A stretch of DNA of 64,000 nt, from positions 34,789-98,788 of the forward strand of contig CAKRES010000010.1 in the NCBI GenBank assembly GCA_934317845.1. The letters are read 5' to 3'. Shown piece by piece: positions 25,253 to 33,139 of this stretch. Source of the DNA: an uncultured Lachnospiraceae bacterium (lineage in GTDB: Bacteria; Bacillota; Clostridia; Lachnospirales; Lachnospiraceae). Positions within the stretch are counted from its first letter, which is position 1. Each line of letters opens with the position of its first letter. The notes beneath the pieces are model-generated. The model ran no database searches, was not told the DNA's origin, and worked only from the letters and a program-made list of their open reading frames with translations. A program made the position numbers and the translations under genes.

Positions 25253-26422
25253 ATGCAAAAGAAGGGTAAACAGAATAAAAGCGGGAAACAAAAGATGATA
25301 ATTGCGGTGCTGTTGGTCGCAGCGGCGGTTATTTTAGTGGGGCTGTTGATGAAACTTTCTGATCTGCAAAAAAAGCGCGAAGGTAAATCTGGTCCGGCAT
25401 TTCATGAAACAACAAAGCAGGATTCGGAAGATCAGACAGAATATGATGGAAAGAATAAAGTGGATTATTCCGTAATGGACGGAACGGTTACAACGGTGAG
25501 TGAGAAAACACCGGGGCAGGCATATTGTAAGAGCAAAAAGCAATTTGATTCGTTTGAAGGAAAATGCATTACAATAAATCTTCCGGAAGGAGTGAAAGCC
25601 GGGGAACTCACCTTTCAGGATGATTATATGAAGAAGAAGCTCAGTATTCATTTTCCTGCAAAATATCAGGATGCACTGGAAGCGTTACAAAATGGGCTGA
25701 AGAGCGACGCACTTAAAACCGTAAAGACGAAGACCGGGCAGGACAAGGCATCGCTTGTGTTAAAGTTCAAAAAAACGATGGCTTTTCATTACTACATCAA
25801 GGATGATGTGCTTACGGTCAAGTACGGAGCACCTTCTCTTTACTATGACAAGCTGGTCGTATTTGATCCCGGTCACGGTGGAAGAGATGATGGAGGATAT
25901 GTTGCGGGTATCTCGTATTCCGAGAAGCAGATCATCAATGCCATGATGGACAAGTTGTATAATAATTACCGGAACCAGACGGATGTGATGGCGTACTTCA
26001 CCCGTACAACAGATGTCAATTACAGTCTTTCAGAGCGTATTGCACTGGCTAATGAAATAGGAGCAGATCTGTTTATAAGCTTTCACACGAATCTGTTAGA
26101 GCAGTGGAAAGGTGCAGCTTATGGCGTAGAAGTCTGTTATAATCAGAATGATAAGAGCAAGCCGTACAACAGCAAATGGCTTGCCAAGAAATTTCAGGAT
26201 GCCTATCCGGAGGCGATGGGACTCTTTAGCAGAGGATTGTTAAAGGACGGCGATCTGAAGGTATTGCGCTTATCCAATATGCCGGCCTGCCTGGTGGAAA
26301 TGGGATTTATCACAAACAGTGGGGATCTTTCGGTATTGGCAGATGAAAAAATGCAGCAGGTCAGCGCAGATACCTTTGAACGCGTGGTAAAAGAAGCATT
26401 GGAGGAAATGAAACATGAGTAA
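25253..26422 (+). CDS. N-acetylmuramoyl-L-alanine amidase (Amidase_3), membrane-anchored
   Basis: This zinc amidase cleaves the bond between MurNAc and L-Ala of peptidoglycan. The 389-residue protein has a lysine-rich start, one N-terminal membrane segment (about residues 12-32), a hydrophilic linker, a beta-rich domain (about residues 95-190) and the catalytic domain. The zinc motifs are VVFDPGHGGRDDGG, the SFHTN histidine, and the catalytic Glu in ACLVEMGFITN. The start at 25253 lies 15 bases after rlmL behind GAAAGGAAACG. Its end overlaps rdgB by 8 bases. Confidence 0.9.
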   Translation: MQKKGKQNKSGKQKMIIAVLLVAAAVILVGLLMKLSDLQKKREGKSGPAFHETTKQDSEDQTEYDGKNKVDYSVMDGTVTTVSEKTPGQAYCKSKKQFDSFEGKCITINLPEGVKAGELTFQDDYMKKKLSIHFPAKYQDALEALQNGLKSDALKTVKTKTGQDKASLVLKFKKTMAFHYYIKDDVLTVKYGAPSLYYDKLVVFDPGHGGRDDGGYVAGISYSEKQIINAMMDKLYNNYRNQTDVMAYFTRTTDVNYSLSERIALANEIGADLFISFHTNLLEQWKGAAYGVEVCYNQNDKSKPYNSKWLAKKFQDAYPEAMGLFSRGLLKDGDLKVLRLSNMPACLVEMGFITNSGDLSVLADEKMQQVSADTFERVVKEALEEMKHE

Positions 26423-27005
26423 ACGGATTATCGTAGCAACCGGAAATGCTGGAAAAATGAAGGAATTTAAAGAGGTGCTTGGTGATCTGGATGCGGATAT
26501 CGTGTCCATGAAGGAAGCCGGGATCGAAGAAGATGTAGAAGAAAATGGAACCACCTTTGAAGAAAATGCCCTGATCAAGGCGAGAGCGATTGCAAAAAAA
26601 GCAACAGATGCAATCGTACTGGCAGATGATTCCGGACTGGAGATCGATTATCTGAACAAAGAACCGGGCATTTATTCTGCCCGTTATTTAGGACACGATA
26701 CGTCCTATGATTATAAGAACAAGGTGATATTGGAGAAATTAAAGGACGTGCCAAAGGAACAGCGCAGTGCGCGGTTTGTCTGTGCGCTGGCAGCCGTATT
26801 TCCGGATGGAAAGGAAGTTGTAAAACGGGCAACGATCGAGGGCGAGATCGGATATGAGATCGCCGGGGAAAATGGATTTGGTTATGATCCGATCTTCTTT
26901 GTGCCGGAATATGGGATGACAACTGCAGAGCTTACGATGGAGCAGAAAAATGCGATCAGTCATCGTGGAAAAGCACTTCGTATGATAAAGGAAGAGTTGG
27001 TTTAA
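26415..27005 (+). CDS. rdgB: dITP/XTP pyrophosphatase (RdgB/HAM1)
   Basis: This house-cleaning enzyme hydrolyses dITP, ITP and XTP to monophosphates, keeping deaminated purines out of DNA. It is 196 residues, the normal size. Conserved stretches are IVATGNAGKMKEFKEVL, ENGTTFEENALIKARA, VLADDSGLEIDYLNKEPGIY and the C-terminal AISHRGKAL. It overlaps the amidase gene by 8 bases and is followed by a phosphoesterase gene, a common pairing in Firmicutes. Confidence 0.95.
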   Translation: MSKRIIVATGNAGKMKEFKEVLGDLDADIVSMKEAGIEEDVEENGTTFEENALIKARAIAKKATDAIVLADDSGLEIDYLNKEPGIYSARYLGHDTSYDYKNKVILEKLKDVPKEQRSARFVCALAAVFPDGKEVVKRATIEGEIGYEIAGENGFGYDPIFFVPEYGMTTAELTMEQKNAISHRGKALRMIKEELV

Positions 27006-27031
27006 ATGTCGGAAAGAAGGAGTGTTCGATT

Positions 27032-27559
27032 ATGAAGGTTTTGATTATCAGTGATTCACACGGAAAAAATGATGATGTGAAGCATGTCATTGAGCAGGTG
27101 GGCGATGTAGATATGATGCTTCATTTAGGAGACGTGGAGCGTGGAGATGATTATATCCGATCCATTGCACGCTGCCCGGAAGATCAGGTATACTTCGTGA
27201 GTGGAAATAATGACTACAATTTGGACCTTCCTTATGAACGGGAGCTTACGATCTGTGGACGGAAGGTGTTTATGACACATGGCCACCGCTTCTATGTCAA
27301 TGGCGGTGTGGATCATTTGCGGGAATATGCCAAAGAAATGCACTATGACATTGCGATGTATGGGCATACACACCGGCCTTATCTGGAGCAGGAAGAGGAT
27401 CTTACGATCCTGAATCCCGGCAGTATTTCCTATCCGAGACAGCAGGGAAGAAAGCAGACATTTTTGATCATGGAGATTGATGAAGAAACCGATAAGATTG
27501 AATTTAAGCAGGGCTTCTTACGCTCGACCTTAAAGGAGACATACGGAGATTTTTTTTAA
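27032..27559 (+). CDS. YfcE/MJ0936-family metallophosphoesterase
   Basis: The 175-residue protein has the calcineurin-like metal motifs in order: SDSHGKNDD, HLGDVERGDD, SGNNDYN, MTHGHRFYVN and YGHTHRP. The closing segment LNPGSISYPR is typical of the YfcE branch, which hydrolyses phosphodiesters in vitro. The natural substrate is unsettled. It starts 26 bases after rdgB behind GAAAGAAGGAG. Confidence 0.92.
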   Translation: MKVLIISDSHGKNDDVKHVIEQVGDVDMMLHLGDVERGDDYIRSIARCPEDQVYFVSGNNDYNLDLPYERELTICGRKVFMTHGHRFYVNGGVDHLREYAKEMHYDIAMYGHTHRPYLEQEEDLTILNPGSISYPRQQGRKQTFLIMEIDEETDKIEFKQGFLRSTLKETYGDFF

Positions 27560-27635
27560 CAGGGCGGGAGTAGCCTGAGCCAAATGCTCCAACATTATGG
27601 CAAACGATCAGGGACATCTGGAAAGGGTTTTGGAC

Positions 27636-29012
27636 ATGAAAAAAGGAGACATTTTTGAAGGTTACGTGGAGAGCGTAACCTTTCCTAATAAGGGATATGT
27701 AACAGTAGAAGACCGCAGGGCAGCAGTAAAAGGCGTGATCGCCGGGCAGAAGGTGCGGGTACGGATGAAGCGGCTGCGCCGGGAGAACTGCCAGGCAACC
27801 TTGCTGGAAGTAGTAGAGCGTTCTCCTCTTGAAAATGAAACACCTTACTGTCCTCATTTTGGAACATGTGGCGGATGTTCCTACCAGACGATGAGCTATG
27901 AGAATCAGATTCAGGTAAAACAGGGGATCGTGAAAAGCTTATTAGATCCCTATCTAATGAAAAATGGAATCACAATGGATGAGCCGCTCAAAAGTCCACT
28001 TCCTTTTGGCTATCGCAATAAAATGGAATTTTCCTTTGGGGATGAAGTAAAGGGAGGACCGTTATGCCTCGGTATGCACAAGAAAAACAGTACCTATGAC
28101 GTGGTCAATACTCTGGAATGTAAGATCGTTGATGAGGATGTCGATCAGGTAGTTGCCGCAACAGTTGCCTATTTTCGGGAAAAGGGCAATCATTTTTATC
28201 GGAAAATGCTGCATGTCGGATGTCTGCGCCACTTAGTAGTCCGTCGCTCCTTTTCCACCAAAGAGCTGTTGATCAATCTGGTGGTAACAACACAGGAAAC
28301 CGTCGATACAGAAGGCTTTGTCAAAATGTTATGCGAGCTTCCATTGAAGGGGAGCATTGGCGGAATTCTGCTTACCAAAAATGATGGTGTCGCTGACGTG
28401 GTGAAAAGTGATGAAACAATCCTGCTTTACGGCAAGGATTATCTGACAGAAGAACTATTAGGACTGACCTTTAAGATCTCCCCATTTTCCTTCTTCCAGA
28501 CAAATTCACTCGGAGCCTCCGTCTTATATGAAAAGGTGCGGGGCTATGCAGGTGAAACCAAAGACCGGGTTATCTTTGACCTCTATAGCGGAACCGGAAC
28601 CATCGCGCAGATGCTGGCTCCAGTCGCAAAAAAAGTCGTCGGAGTGGAGATTGTGGAAGAAGCCGTAGCCGCAGCAAAAGAAAATGCAGCGATCAACGGA
28701 CTGGACAACTGTGAATTTATTGCCGGGGATGTCTTTCAGGTATTAGATGACATCAAGGACAAACCGGATATGATCGTGCTGGATCCACCGCGGGACGGAC
28801 TGCATCCGGGAGCCTTAAAAAAGATCATGGACTATCAGGTAGAACAGCTGGTATATATTTCCTGCAAACCGACCTCCTTAGCAAGAGATCTCGCCCTGTT
28901 TGAAGAAGGCGGATATCACCTTACCAAAGCAGGCATCGTCGATATGTTCCCACAAGGCCCTAATACTGAAACATGCGTGCTCTTAGAGAAGACGAGCGAA
29001 CGCGAAGTCTGA
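27636..29012 (+). CDS. rlmD: 23S rRNA 5-methyluridine methyltransferase (RlmD/RlmCD type)
   Basis: This SAM-dependent enzyme forms 5-methyluridine in 23S rRNA. At 458 residues it has an N-terminal TRAM domain (MKKGDIFEGYVESVTF), an iron-sulfur ligand set CPHFGTCGGCSY, the SAM motif IFDLYSGTGTIAQML, DPPRDGLHPG, and the catalytic Cys in VYISCKPTSLARDL. I place the start at ATG 27636 because GGAAAGG lies 9 bases upstream and the TRAM domain begins there; an ATG at 27597 lacks a ribosome site. Confidence 0.9.
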   Translation: MKKGDIFEGYVESVTFPNKGYVTVEDRRAAVKGVIAGQKVRVRMKRLRRENCQATLLEVVERSPLENETPYCPHFGTCGGCSYQTMSYENQIQVKQGIVKSLLDPYLMKNGITMDEPLKSPLPFGYRNKMEFSFGDEVKGGPLCLGMHKKNSTYDVVNTLECKIVDEDVDQVVAATVAYFREKGNHFYRKMLHVGCLRHLVVRRSFSTKELLINLVVTTQETVDTEGFVKMLCELPLKGSIGGILLTKNDGVADVVKSDETILLYGKDYLTEELLGLTFKISPFSFFQTNSLGASVLYEKVRGYAGETKDRVIFDLYSGTGTIAQMLAPVAKKVVGVEIVEEAVAAAKENAAINGLDNCEFIAGDVFQVLDDIKDKPDMIVLDPPRDGLHPGALKKIMDYQVEQLVYISCKPTSLARDLALFEEGGYHLTKAGIVDMFPQGPNTETCVLLEKTSEREV

Positions 29013-29313
29013 GCTTAGAGCCGCAGTTGTTCTGCGGGAGCGGAGCGAGCGACAGAACTTCCTTGTAAGGGACGAAGAGAGAAGGCAACCACAGTGTTCG
29101 GAGAAAAAGGAAAAAGCGATAAAGGATGCGTTGGAGCATTTTGGGATGATTTAGAGAAGTGAGCACATGGCATTGAACTATAAAAGACTGCCGAGTTTTA
29201 TGGAACGATTTAAGAAAGCGGCATAAGGCATACCAGCATCCTGCGAAAGTGTTGTTCTCCACCGGTAGCGGTGGAGATTTTTTGTACAATTGTTTATTTG
29301 CGATATATATGTA
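29013..29313. other. Gene-free stretch with decayed coding debris and a terminator
   Basis: No intact gene is seen. Short open pieces such as EKKEKAIKDALEHFGMI (ending near 29153) and MALNYKRLPSFMERFKKAA (29167-29226) look like remains or chance. A terminator, TCTCCACC (29256-29263) with GGTGGAGA (29270-29277) and six T, probably ends the rlmD transcript. Just beyond it lies the 3' end of the minus-strand toxin gene. Confidence 0.5.
29256..29283 (+). terminator. Terminator between rlmD and the toxin locus
   Basis: An 8-bp stem TCTCCACC/GGTGGAGA with loop GGTAGC is followed by TTTTTT. Confidence 0.8.
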
Positions 29314-29823
29314 CTAACTTTGATTGCTGGGTTTATAGTTCTTAGCTGCATCCTCCAGGAGTTTAAAATCACAAGATGCATTTACAAGTGCAGAATCTGT
29401 ACCAGAAATAACTCTATCATATGTTTCTTTTGCTATTTTCTTTATGTCGTCTGTGATGGAGTTGCAGAAAACCCATTGTCTACGAAGAAATTCTTTGCGC
29501 CCGGGAGATTCTTTGTTGAAATCACGTTTGGATATATAGCGATCATCCACTGGGAACATGTAGTTAAAACGTAGAGAGCCTTTTACTTGATTAAAAGTAT
29601 CATCTTCCAAACGGATTAGTAAATTATTCGGTTGTTTTTTCTTGTAAGAAGATACAGGTACGTAATATTTATATCCATTCATTTCCAAAACAACACCACA
29701 AACCATTTTACGTTCGTGTCCATATTCTACATCAGGAACGCGGGTAAAACCACGTTTAGCTGTTTCGGTTGTTTTGAGGTATTTTACATAATCTGCATCT
29801 ACATCATAAAAAAATAGGTCCAT
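29314..29823 (-). CDS. Type III toxin, ToxN/AbiQ-family endoribonuclease
   Basis: ToxN/AbiQ proteins cut RNA and are held inactive by an RNA pseudoknot they process themselves; several give abortive phage immunity. This 169-residue protein matches the family layout: MDLFFYDVDADYVKYLK at the N-terminus, KMVCGVVLEMNGYKYYVPVSSYKKK with the conserved Ser pair and Lys, and RFNYMFPVDDRYI. The start is the ATG at 29823 after AGGAG. A longer frame to 29871 would begin inside the upstream terminator and is rejected. Directly upstream lie the terminator and tandem repeats expected of the RNA antitoxin. The family was named by eye. Confidence 0.85.
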   Translation of the reverse strand: MDLFFYDVDADYVKYLKTTETAKRGFTRVPDVEYGHERKMVCGVVLEMNGYKYYVPVSSYKKKQPNNLLIRLEDDTFNQVKGSLRFNYMFPVDDRYISKRDFNKESPGRKEFLRRQWVFCNSITDDIKKIAKETYDRVISGTDSALVNASCDFKLLEDAAKNYKPSNQS

Positions 29824-29834
29824 ATTGTTTCTCC

Positions 29835-29871
29835 TAAAAAATAATGAGTAAGGAAGGATATCCTTACTCAT
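29835..29871 (-). terminator. Terminator between antitoxin RNA and toxin gene
   Basis: On the minus strand ATGAGTAAGGA pairs with TCCTTACTCAT (plus coordinates 29844-29854 and 29861-29871), followed by TATTTTTT. This is the leaky terminator that sets the antitoxin-to-toxin ratio in type III systems. Confidence 0.85.
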
Positions 29872-29872
29872 T

Positions 29873-29957
29873 CATCATAATTCGCCCTTTATGGTGGCGG
29901 AACACCAATCATAATTCACCTTTAAGGTAGTGGAACACCTGAGAAGATACTCTTCCT
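29873..29957 (-). ncRNA. Type III antitoxin RNA with two pseudoknot repeats
   Basis: Two repeats with a 33-base period lie at 29907-29940 and 29873-29906 (minus strand), each beginning GGTGTTCC and ending GAATTATGAT. They can form an H-type pseudoknot. Stem 1 is AGGT/ACCT in the first repeat and TGGT/ACCA in the second. Stem 2 is CACT/GGTG in the first and CGCC/GGCG in the second. Both stems keep pairing despite base changes. The core resembles the published ToxI repeat (AGGTG..CTACCTT). A leader hairpin GAAGA/TCTTC precedes the repeats. Confidence 0.82.
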
Positions 29958-29963
29958 ATTTAC

Positions 29964-29992
29964 ATACTATGCTATCTATCCTTTTTTGTCAA
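29964..29992 (-). promoter_or_regulatory. Promoter of the type III toxin-antitoxin locus
   Basis: On the minus strand TTGACA (29992-29987) and TAGTAT (29969-29964) are 17 bases apart. Transcription would start near 29957, just before the leader hairpin. Confidence 0.65.
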
Positions 29993-30087
29993 GGATTATC
30001 CGGCAATAAATTAAGAAAAATTTCTTTGCGATTAGTATGTCATAATTTGAAAAAAATATTCAATGAATTTTTCAAACCATGTAATAA

Positions 30088-30396
30088 TTGGTAGAAAAAG
30101 TAATTGAGAATCGGTTGGAACGGATATATAATTGCGTTGTGACAATGGGAAAGCATATGAAATCAATGCGAAAGGATGTGAGTGCTATGTGCAATCTAAG
30201 TGAAGGAATTGAGGAAAAAGGACGTGTTGAAGGTCGGATTGAGGGGCAGGCAGAAGGAGAAGCACGACTGATCCTGAAGATGTATAAGAATGGATTATCA
30301 CCGGAGCAGATAGCCACTGCCACAGATAAAACAATAGAGGAAATTGATGCAATTATTGATGGGGCAAAAATGAAGAAAGATGGAGAAGGGCAGTAA
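30088..30396 (+). pseudogene. C-terminal remnant of an Rpn/PDDEXK-type transposase-like nuclease
   Basis: The frame encodes about 100 residues that match only the tail of Rpn-family proteins: a Gly/Glu/Arg-repeat stretch (EEKGRVEGRIEGQAEGEA), then ILKMYKNGLSPEQIATATDKTIEEIDAII. The nuclease domain is missing upstream and no proper ribosome site is seen; the first codon would be TTG. It is best read as debris of a mobile gene beside the toxin-antitoxin locus. Confidence 0.6.
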
Positions 30397-30404
30397 ACCA
30401 CTGC

Positions 30405-30731
30405 CTACTCCATCTTTTCTTTATAATCTTCGCCCCATTTTTGCATGGCATTAAGGATGGGACGCATGGTTTCTCCCAGTTCACTTAAGGCATATTCCAC
30501 ACGGGGAGGTACTTCCGGGTATACGGTTCTTGTGATAATACCGTCTTCTTCCATGGAACGCAGGGAATCCGTTAAAACCTTCTGACTAATACCATCTAAG
30601 CTCCGTTTTAATTCATTAAACCGCCATGGGCGCATCAGCAGATTTCTTAAAATTAATAATTTCCATTTACTTCCGATCAGTTGTACTGTAGTTGCAACCG
30701 GACATTCTGGTAATTCTTCTTTCGTCAGCAT
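30405..30731 (-). CDS. HxlR-family winged-helix regulator with a redox-type N-terminal Cys
   Basis: The 108-residue protein has the HxlR fold: ATTVQLIGSKWKLLILRNLL, FNELKRSLDGISQKVLTDSLR (recognition helix) and EDGIITRTVYPEVPPRVEYAL (wing). A single Cys in EELPECPVATT sits where YodB and HypR carry their redox-sensing Cys. The start at 30731 follows AAGGAGGAG; a longer start upstream is less likely. It is divergent from the Cys-rich peptide operon, and repeated sequence elements lie in the shared intergenic region. It is the natural candidate regulator of that operon. Confidence 0.88.
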   Translation of the reverse strand: MLTKEELPECPVATTVQLIGSKWKLLILRNLLMRPWRFNELKRSLDGISQKVLTDSLRSMEEDGIITRTVYPEVPPRVEYALSELGETMRPILNAMQKWGEDYKEKME

Positions 30732-30802
30732 AAGCTCCTCCTTTACCAAGTTTCTAATGTGATGTAAGTATCAAATATAATGTAACATACGAATCTGTCC
30801 CT

Positions 30803-30996
30803 GTCTAGTGGTTACAAAAAGGTGCCTATGTTTTGGTTAAAAGGAAGTTACTTTGCGTACTATATATATTTTTAATAAAAATTACTTTGCGTACTGTTAA
30901 TTAGTGACATTGAATCCAATGCAATATTTGCAAAATATGACACTTCTCTTTTTTTGAGGACACTTCCGTCCAGTGGTTACAAAAAGGTGCCTATGT
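30803..30996. repeat. Two 29-bp direct repeats in the HxlR-peptide intergenic region
   Basis: GTCYAGTGGTTACAAAAAGG followed by TGCCTATGT occurs at 30803-30831 and 30968-30996, with one mismatch. The copies are 165 bases apart on either side of the shorter GCGTACT elements. Confidence 0.85.
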
Positions 30997-31020
30997 AATA
31001 AAAAAGTGCGTACTTTTTTT
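30848..31020. promoter_or_regulatory. Three GCGTACT elements, candidate HxlR operators
   Basis: TTACTTTGCGTACT occurs exactly at 30848-30861 and 30882-30895, 34 bases apart (about three helical turns). A third element, AAGTGCGTACTT in an A/T run, lies at 31004-31015. They lie between divergent genes and share GCGTACT, so a common regulator is likely. Confidence 0.55.
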
Positions 31021-31095
31021 ATTCTTCTCCGGTTGTTATGCTAACAATGCAACAGGGCAATGCCCCAATACAACAACATACAGGAGGTAGATAAC

Positions 31096-31398
31096 ATGGC
31101 ATTAGCAAACATTTTTGGATGGAGCAAAAAGGAAGTAGAACAGGCGCAGACAAGCGCAGCATGCGGTACAGCATGTGGAGCATCTGACCAGCCGGAGGGA
31201 AAGCCGGCAGCGTGCGGCACAGCATGTGGAGCATCTGACCAGCCGGAGGAAAAGCCGGCAGCTTGCGGTACAGCTTGTGGAGCATCTGACAAGCCGGAGA
31301 AAAAGCCGGCAGCGTGTGGCACAGCATGCGGAGCATCTGACAAGCCGGAGGAAAAGCCGGCAGCGTGTGGCACAGCATGTGGAGCATCTGACAAGTAA
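31096..31398 (+). CDS. Cys-rich ACGX-repeat peptide, radical SAM-modified precursor
   Basis: This 100-residue protein is a ribosomal peptide precursor. The leader MALANIFGWSKKEVEQAQTS is followed by five units of 17 residues, AACGTACGASD(Q/K)PE(G/E/K)KP, the last cut short at ASDK. Each unit has two Cys in the pattern ACGTACG, ten in all. The repeat fits the ACGX-repeat class described for radical SAM target peptides. At DNA level it is a 51-base tandem repeat (31156-31395). The start follows AGGAGG. A radical SAM/SPASM gene follows after a hairpin terminator, so the Cys residues are the likely modification sites. The mature form is unknown. Confidence 0.85.
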   Translation: MALANIFGWSKKEVEQAQTSAACGTACGASDQPEGKPAACGTACGASDQPEEKPAACGTACGASDKPEKKPAACGTACGASDKPEEKPAACGTACGASDK

Positions 31399-31408
31399 CA
31401 GGAAAAGT

Positions 31409-31443
31409 GAGGTAATTGCGTATGGCGGTTACCTCCATTTTTT
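31409..31443 (+). terminator. Attenuator-like terminator between peptide and maturase genes
   Basis: GAGGTAA (31409-31415) pairs with TTACCTC (31429-31435) around a 13-base loop, followed by CATTTTTT. It would allow much more peptide mRNA than enzyme mRNA. Confidence 0.65.
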
Positions 31444-31466
31444 AAGAAGAAGGAGGAAAATGCAGG

Positions 31467-32528
31467 ATGCGTCAGTATTTTTCATTTCAATGGCACATTA
31501 CAGATGAATGTGACCAGCGTTGCAAACACTGCTATATTTTTTCAGGAGAGGGCTGTAAGCAATTAAAGAGCATGACATGGAAGCAGATGCAGGAGGTTGT
31601 GACAAATTGTGAGGATTTCTGTAAGGTTTACAACAGAACCCCTTATTTTTATATTACCGGTGGAGACCCCATTCTGCACCCGGATTTCTGGAAGCTTCTG
31701 GTGCTTTTAAAAAGCAGGGACATTCCGTTTACGCTGATGGGAAATCCGTTCCATTTAAATGATGAGATCTGCAGAATGTTACGGGTGTGCGGATGTGAAA
31801 AATATCAAATGTCGCTGGACGGTATGCAAAAAACACACGACTGGTTCCGGAAGCCGGGAAGTTTTGACCTGACGCTTGAAAAGGTGGGCTGTTTAAATCG
31901 TGCCGGGATCAAGAGCATTATTATGACGACGGTTTCCAAAACCAATGTGGATGAGATCCCGGATATTATAGATGCCGTGGTAAAGGCGGAGGTAGGGGTG
32001 TACGCATTTTCCCGTTATGTGCCGACAGGCGGAGAAGTTGATACCAGTATGACACCACAGGAGTACCGGAACCTCCTTGCAATCTGTGATGCCAAATTCA
32101 AGGCATATGAGGCAGCAGGCTGCAAAACATTTTTTAACAAAAAGGATCATCTTTGGACACTTTATGAGTACGAAACAGGACAGTTTTCTTTGCCGGAAAA
32201 TGCTAAAAAAGGAATGATCTATGGTGGCTGCAATTGCGGAAACTGTCATATTACGATCTCTTCCAACGGAGATATTATGGCGTGCCGGAGAGTGACAGAC
32301 AGCAAGGTTGCCAATATCTTTGAAGACCGGCTGGCAGATGTCTGGATCTGTCAGATGGAAAAATACCGCGATTATGACAGGTTTTCAAAATGCAGCAAAT
32401 GCGAGTTAGCCGGCTGGTGCCGTGGATGTCCGGCGGTTGCCAATGGAACATACGGGGATTTTTATGCCGCTGATCCGCAATGCTGGAAGACAAAAAATGA
32501 GATAACAGGGGAGGTGTTACCATGTTGA
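31467..32528 (+). CDS. Radical SAM/SPASM peptide maturase (ACGX system)
   Basis: The 353-residue enzyme uses SAM and a 4Fe-4S cluster to start radical chemistry on a peptide. The cluster motif CDQRCKHCY (Cx3Cx2C) is near residue 14. The TIM-barrel core follows (YFYITGGDPILHPDFWK). The C-terminal SPASM region holds the extra cluster ligands: CNCGNCHITISSNGDIMAC and CSKCELAGWCRGCPA, then PQCW. The start follows AAGGAGG. It sits directly behind the Cys-repeat peptide, so thioether formation on its Cys is the likely reaction; this is inference. Its stop overlaps the next gene. Confidence 0.9.
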   Translation: MRQYFSFQWHITDECDQRCKHCYIFSGEGCKQLKSMTWKQMQEVVTNCEDFCKVYNRTPYFYITGGDPILHPDFWKLLVLLKSRDIPFTLMGNPFHLNDEICRMLRVCGCEKYQMSLDGMQKTHDWFRKPGSFDLTLEKVGCLNRAGIKSIIMTTVSKTNVDEIPDIIDAVVKAEVGVYAFSRYVPTGGEVDTSMTPQEYRNLLAICDAKFKAYEAAGCKTFFNKKDHLWTLYEYETGQFSLPENAKKGMIYGGCNCGNCHITISSNGDIMACRRVTDSKVANIFEDRLADVWICQMEKYRDYDRFSKCSKCELAGWCRGCPAVANGTYGDFYAADPQCWKTKNEITGEVLPC

Positions 32529-33139
32529 TGGATTTGGCAACTTGTTTAAAAAAATTGAAGCTGGTCGGTGTGCTTGCATTTGCTACCGTGGATAGTCAGG
32601 GCGCACCACAGATCAGAAATATCAGTGCGATCCACTATGAAAAGGATGCACTTTATTTTTTCACGGCAAGAGGAAAAGATTTTTGCAAAGAACTTCTCCG
32701 GGATGGCAGAGTGCAGATCCTTGGCTACACAAAGTATAAGGAAATGATCCGTTTGTCCGGAAACGCCGTTCCTGTAAAGGAGGAGGAACAGGAGAAATGG
32801 CGGGATATTATTTTTGAAGAACAGCCCTATCTTGCCAATGTATATCCGGGGGATACAAGATCCATCGGCATCATATTTTGCATCGATCAGGGAACGGTGG
32901 AATATTTTCATCTCGGTGTGAATCCGATCTTTCGCGAGACATATGCACTCGGTGATGCTACAATAAAGGAAAAGGGCTATGCGATCACGGATGCCTGTAT
33001 CGGATGCGGACGCTGTCAGGCGCATTGTCCACAACGCTGTATTATGGAAGGAAAGCCCTATGTGATTGCAGCAGAGCATTGTCTGCATTGTGGAAATTGT
33101 TATGAGAATTGTCCGGTAAAGGCGGTGGTCAGAAAATGA
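32522..33139 (+). CDS. Pyridoxamine-oxidase-like flavin domain fused to a 2[4Fe-4S] ferredoxin
   Basis: The 205-residue protein joins two redox modules. Residues 1 to about 145 form a split-barrel FMN-binding domain (VGVLAFATVDSQGAPQIRNI, DALYFFTARGKDFCKELL). Residues about 155-205 carry two complete cluster motifs, CIGCGRCQAHCPQRC and CLHCGNCYENCPVK. Such a fusion can pass electrons between flavin and iron-sulfur partners. ATG 32522 was preferred to ATG 32528 for its distance from GGGGAGG. It overlaps both neighbours, so it belongs to one translationally coupled unit with the maturase and the sirtuin. It may power the maturase; that is inference. Confidence 0.88.
   Translation: MLMDLATCLKKLKLVGVLAFATVDSQGAPQIRNISAIHYEKDALYFFTARGKDFCKELLRDGRVQILGYTKYKEMIRLSGNAVPVKEEEQEKWRDIIFEEQPYLANVYPGDTRSIGIIFCIDQGTVEYFHLGVNPIFRETYALGDATIKEKGYAITDACIGCGRCQAHCPQRCIMEGKPYVIAAEHCLHCGNCYENCPVKAVVRK

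Noticed and set aside
31156..31395. Possible CRISPR array at the 51-base tandem repeats
   Set aside because: The repeats are contiguous, in frame and without spacers; they encode the peptide units.
31019..31438. Long minus-strand reading frames opposite the Cys-repeat peptide
   Set aside because: They are shadows of the 51-base tandem repeat; only the plus strand has a ribosome site, a leader and matching neighbour genes.
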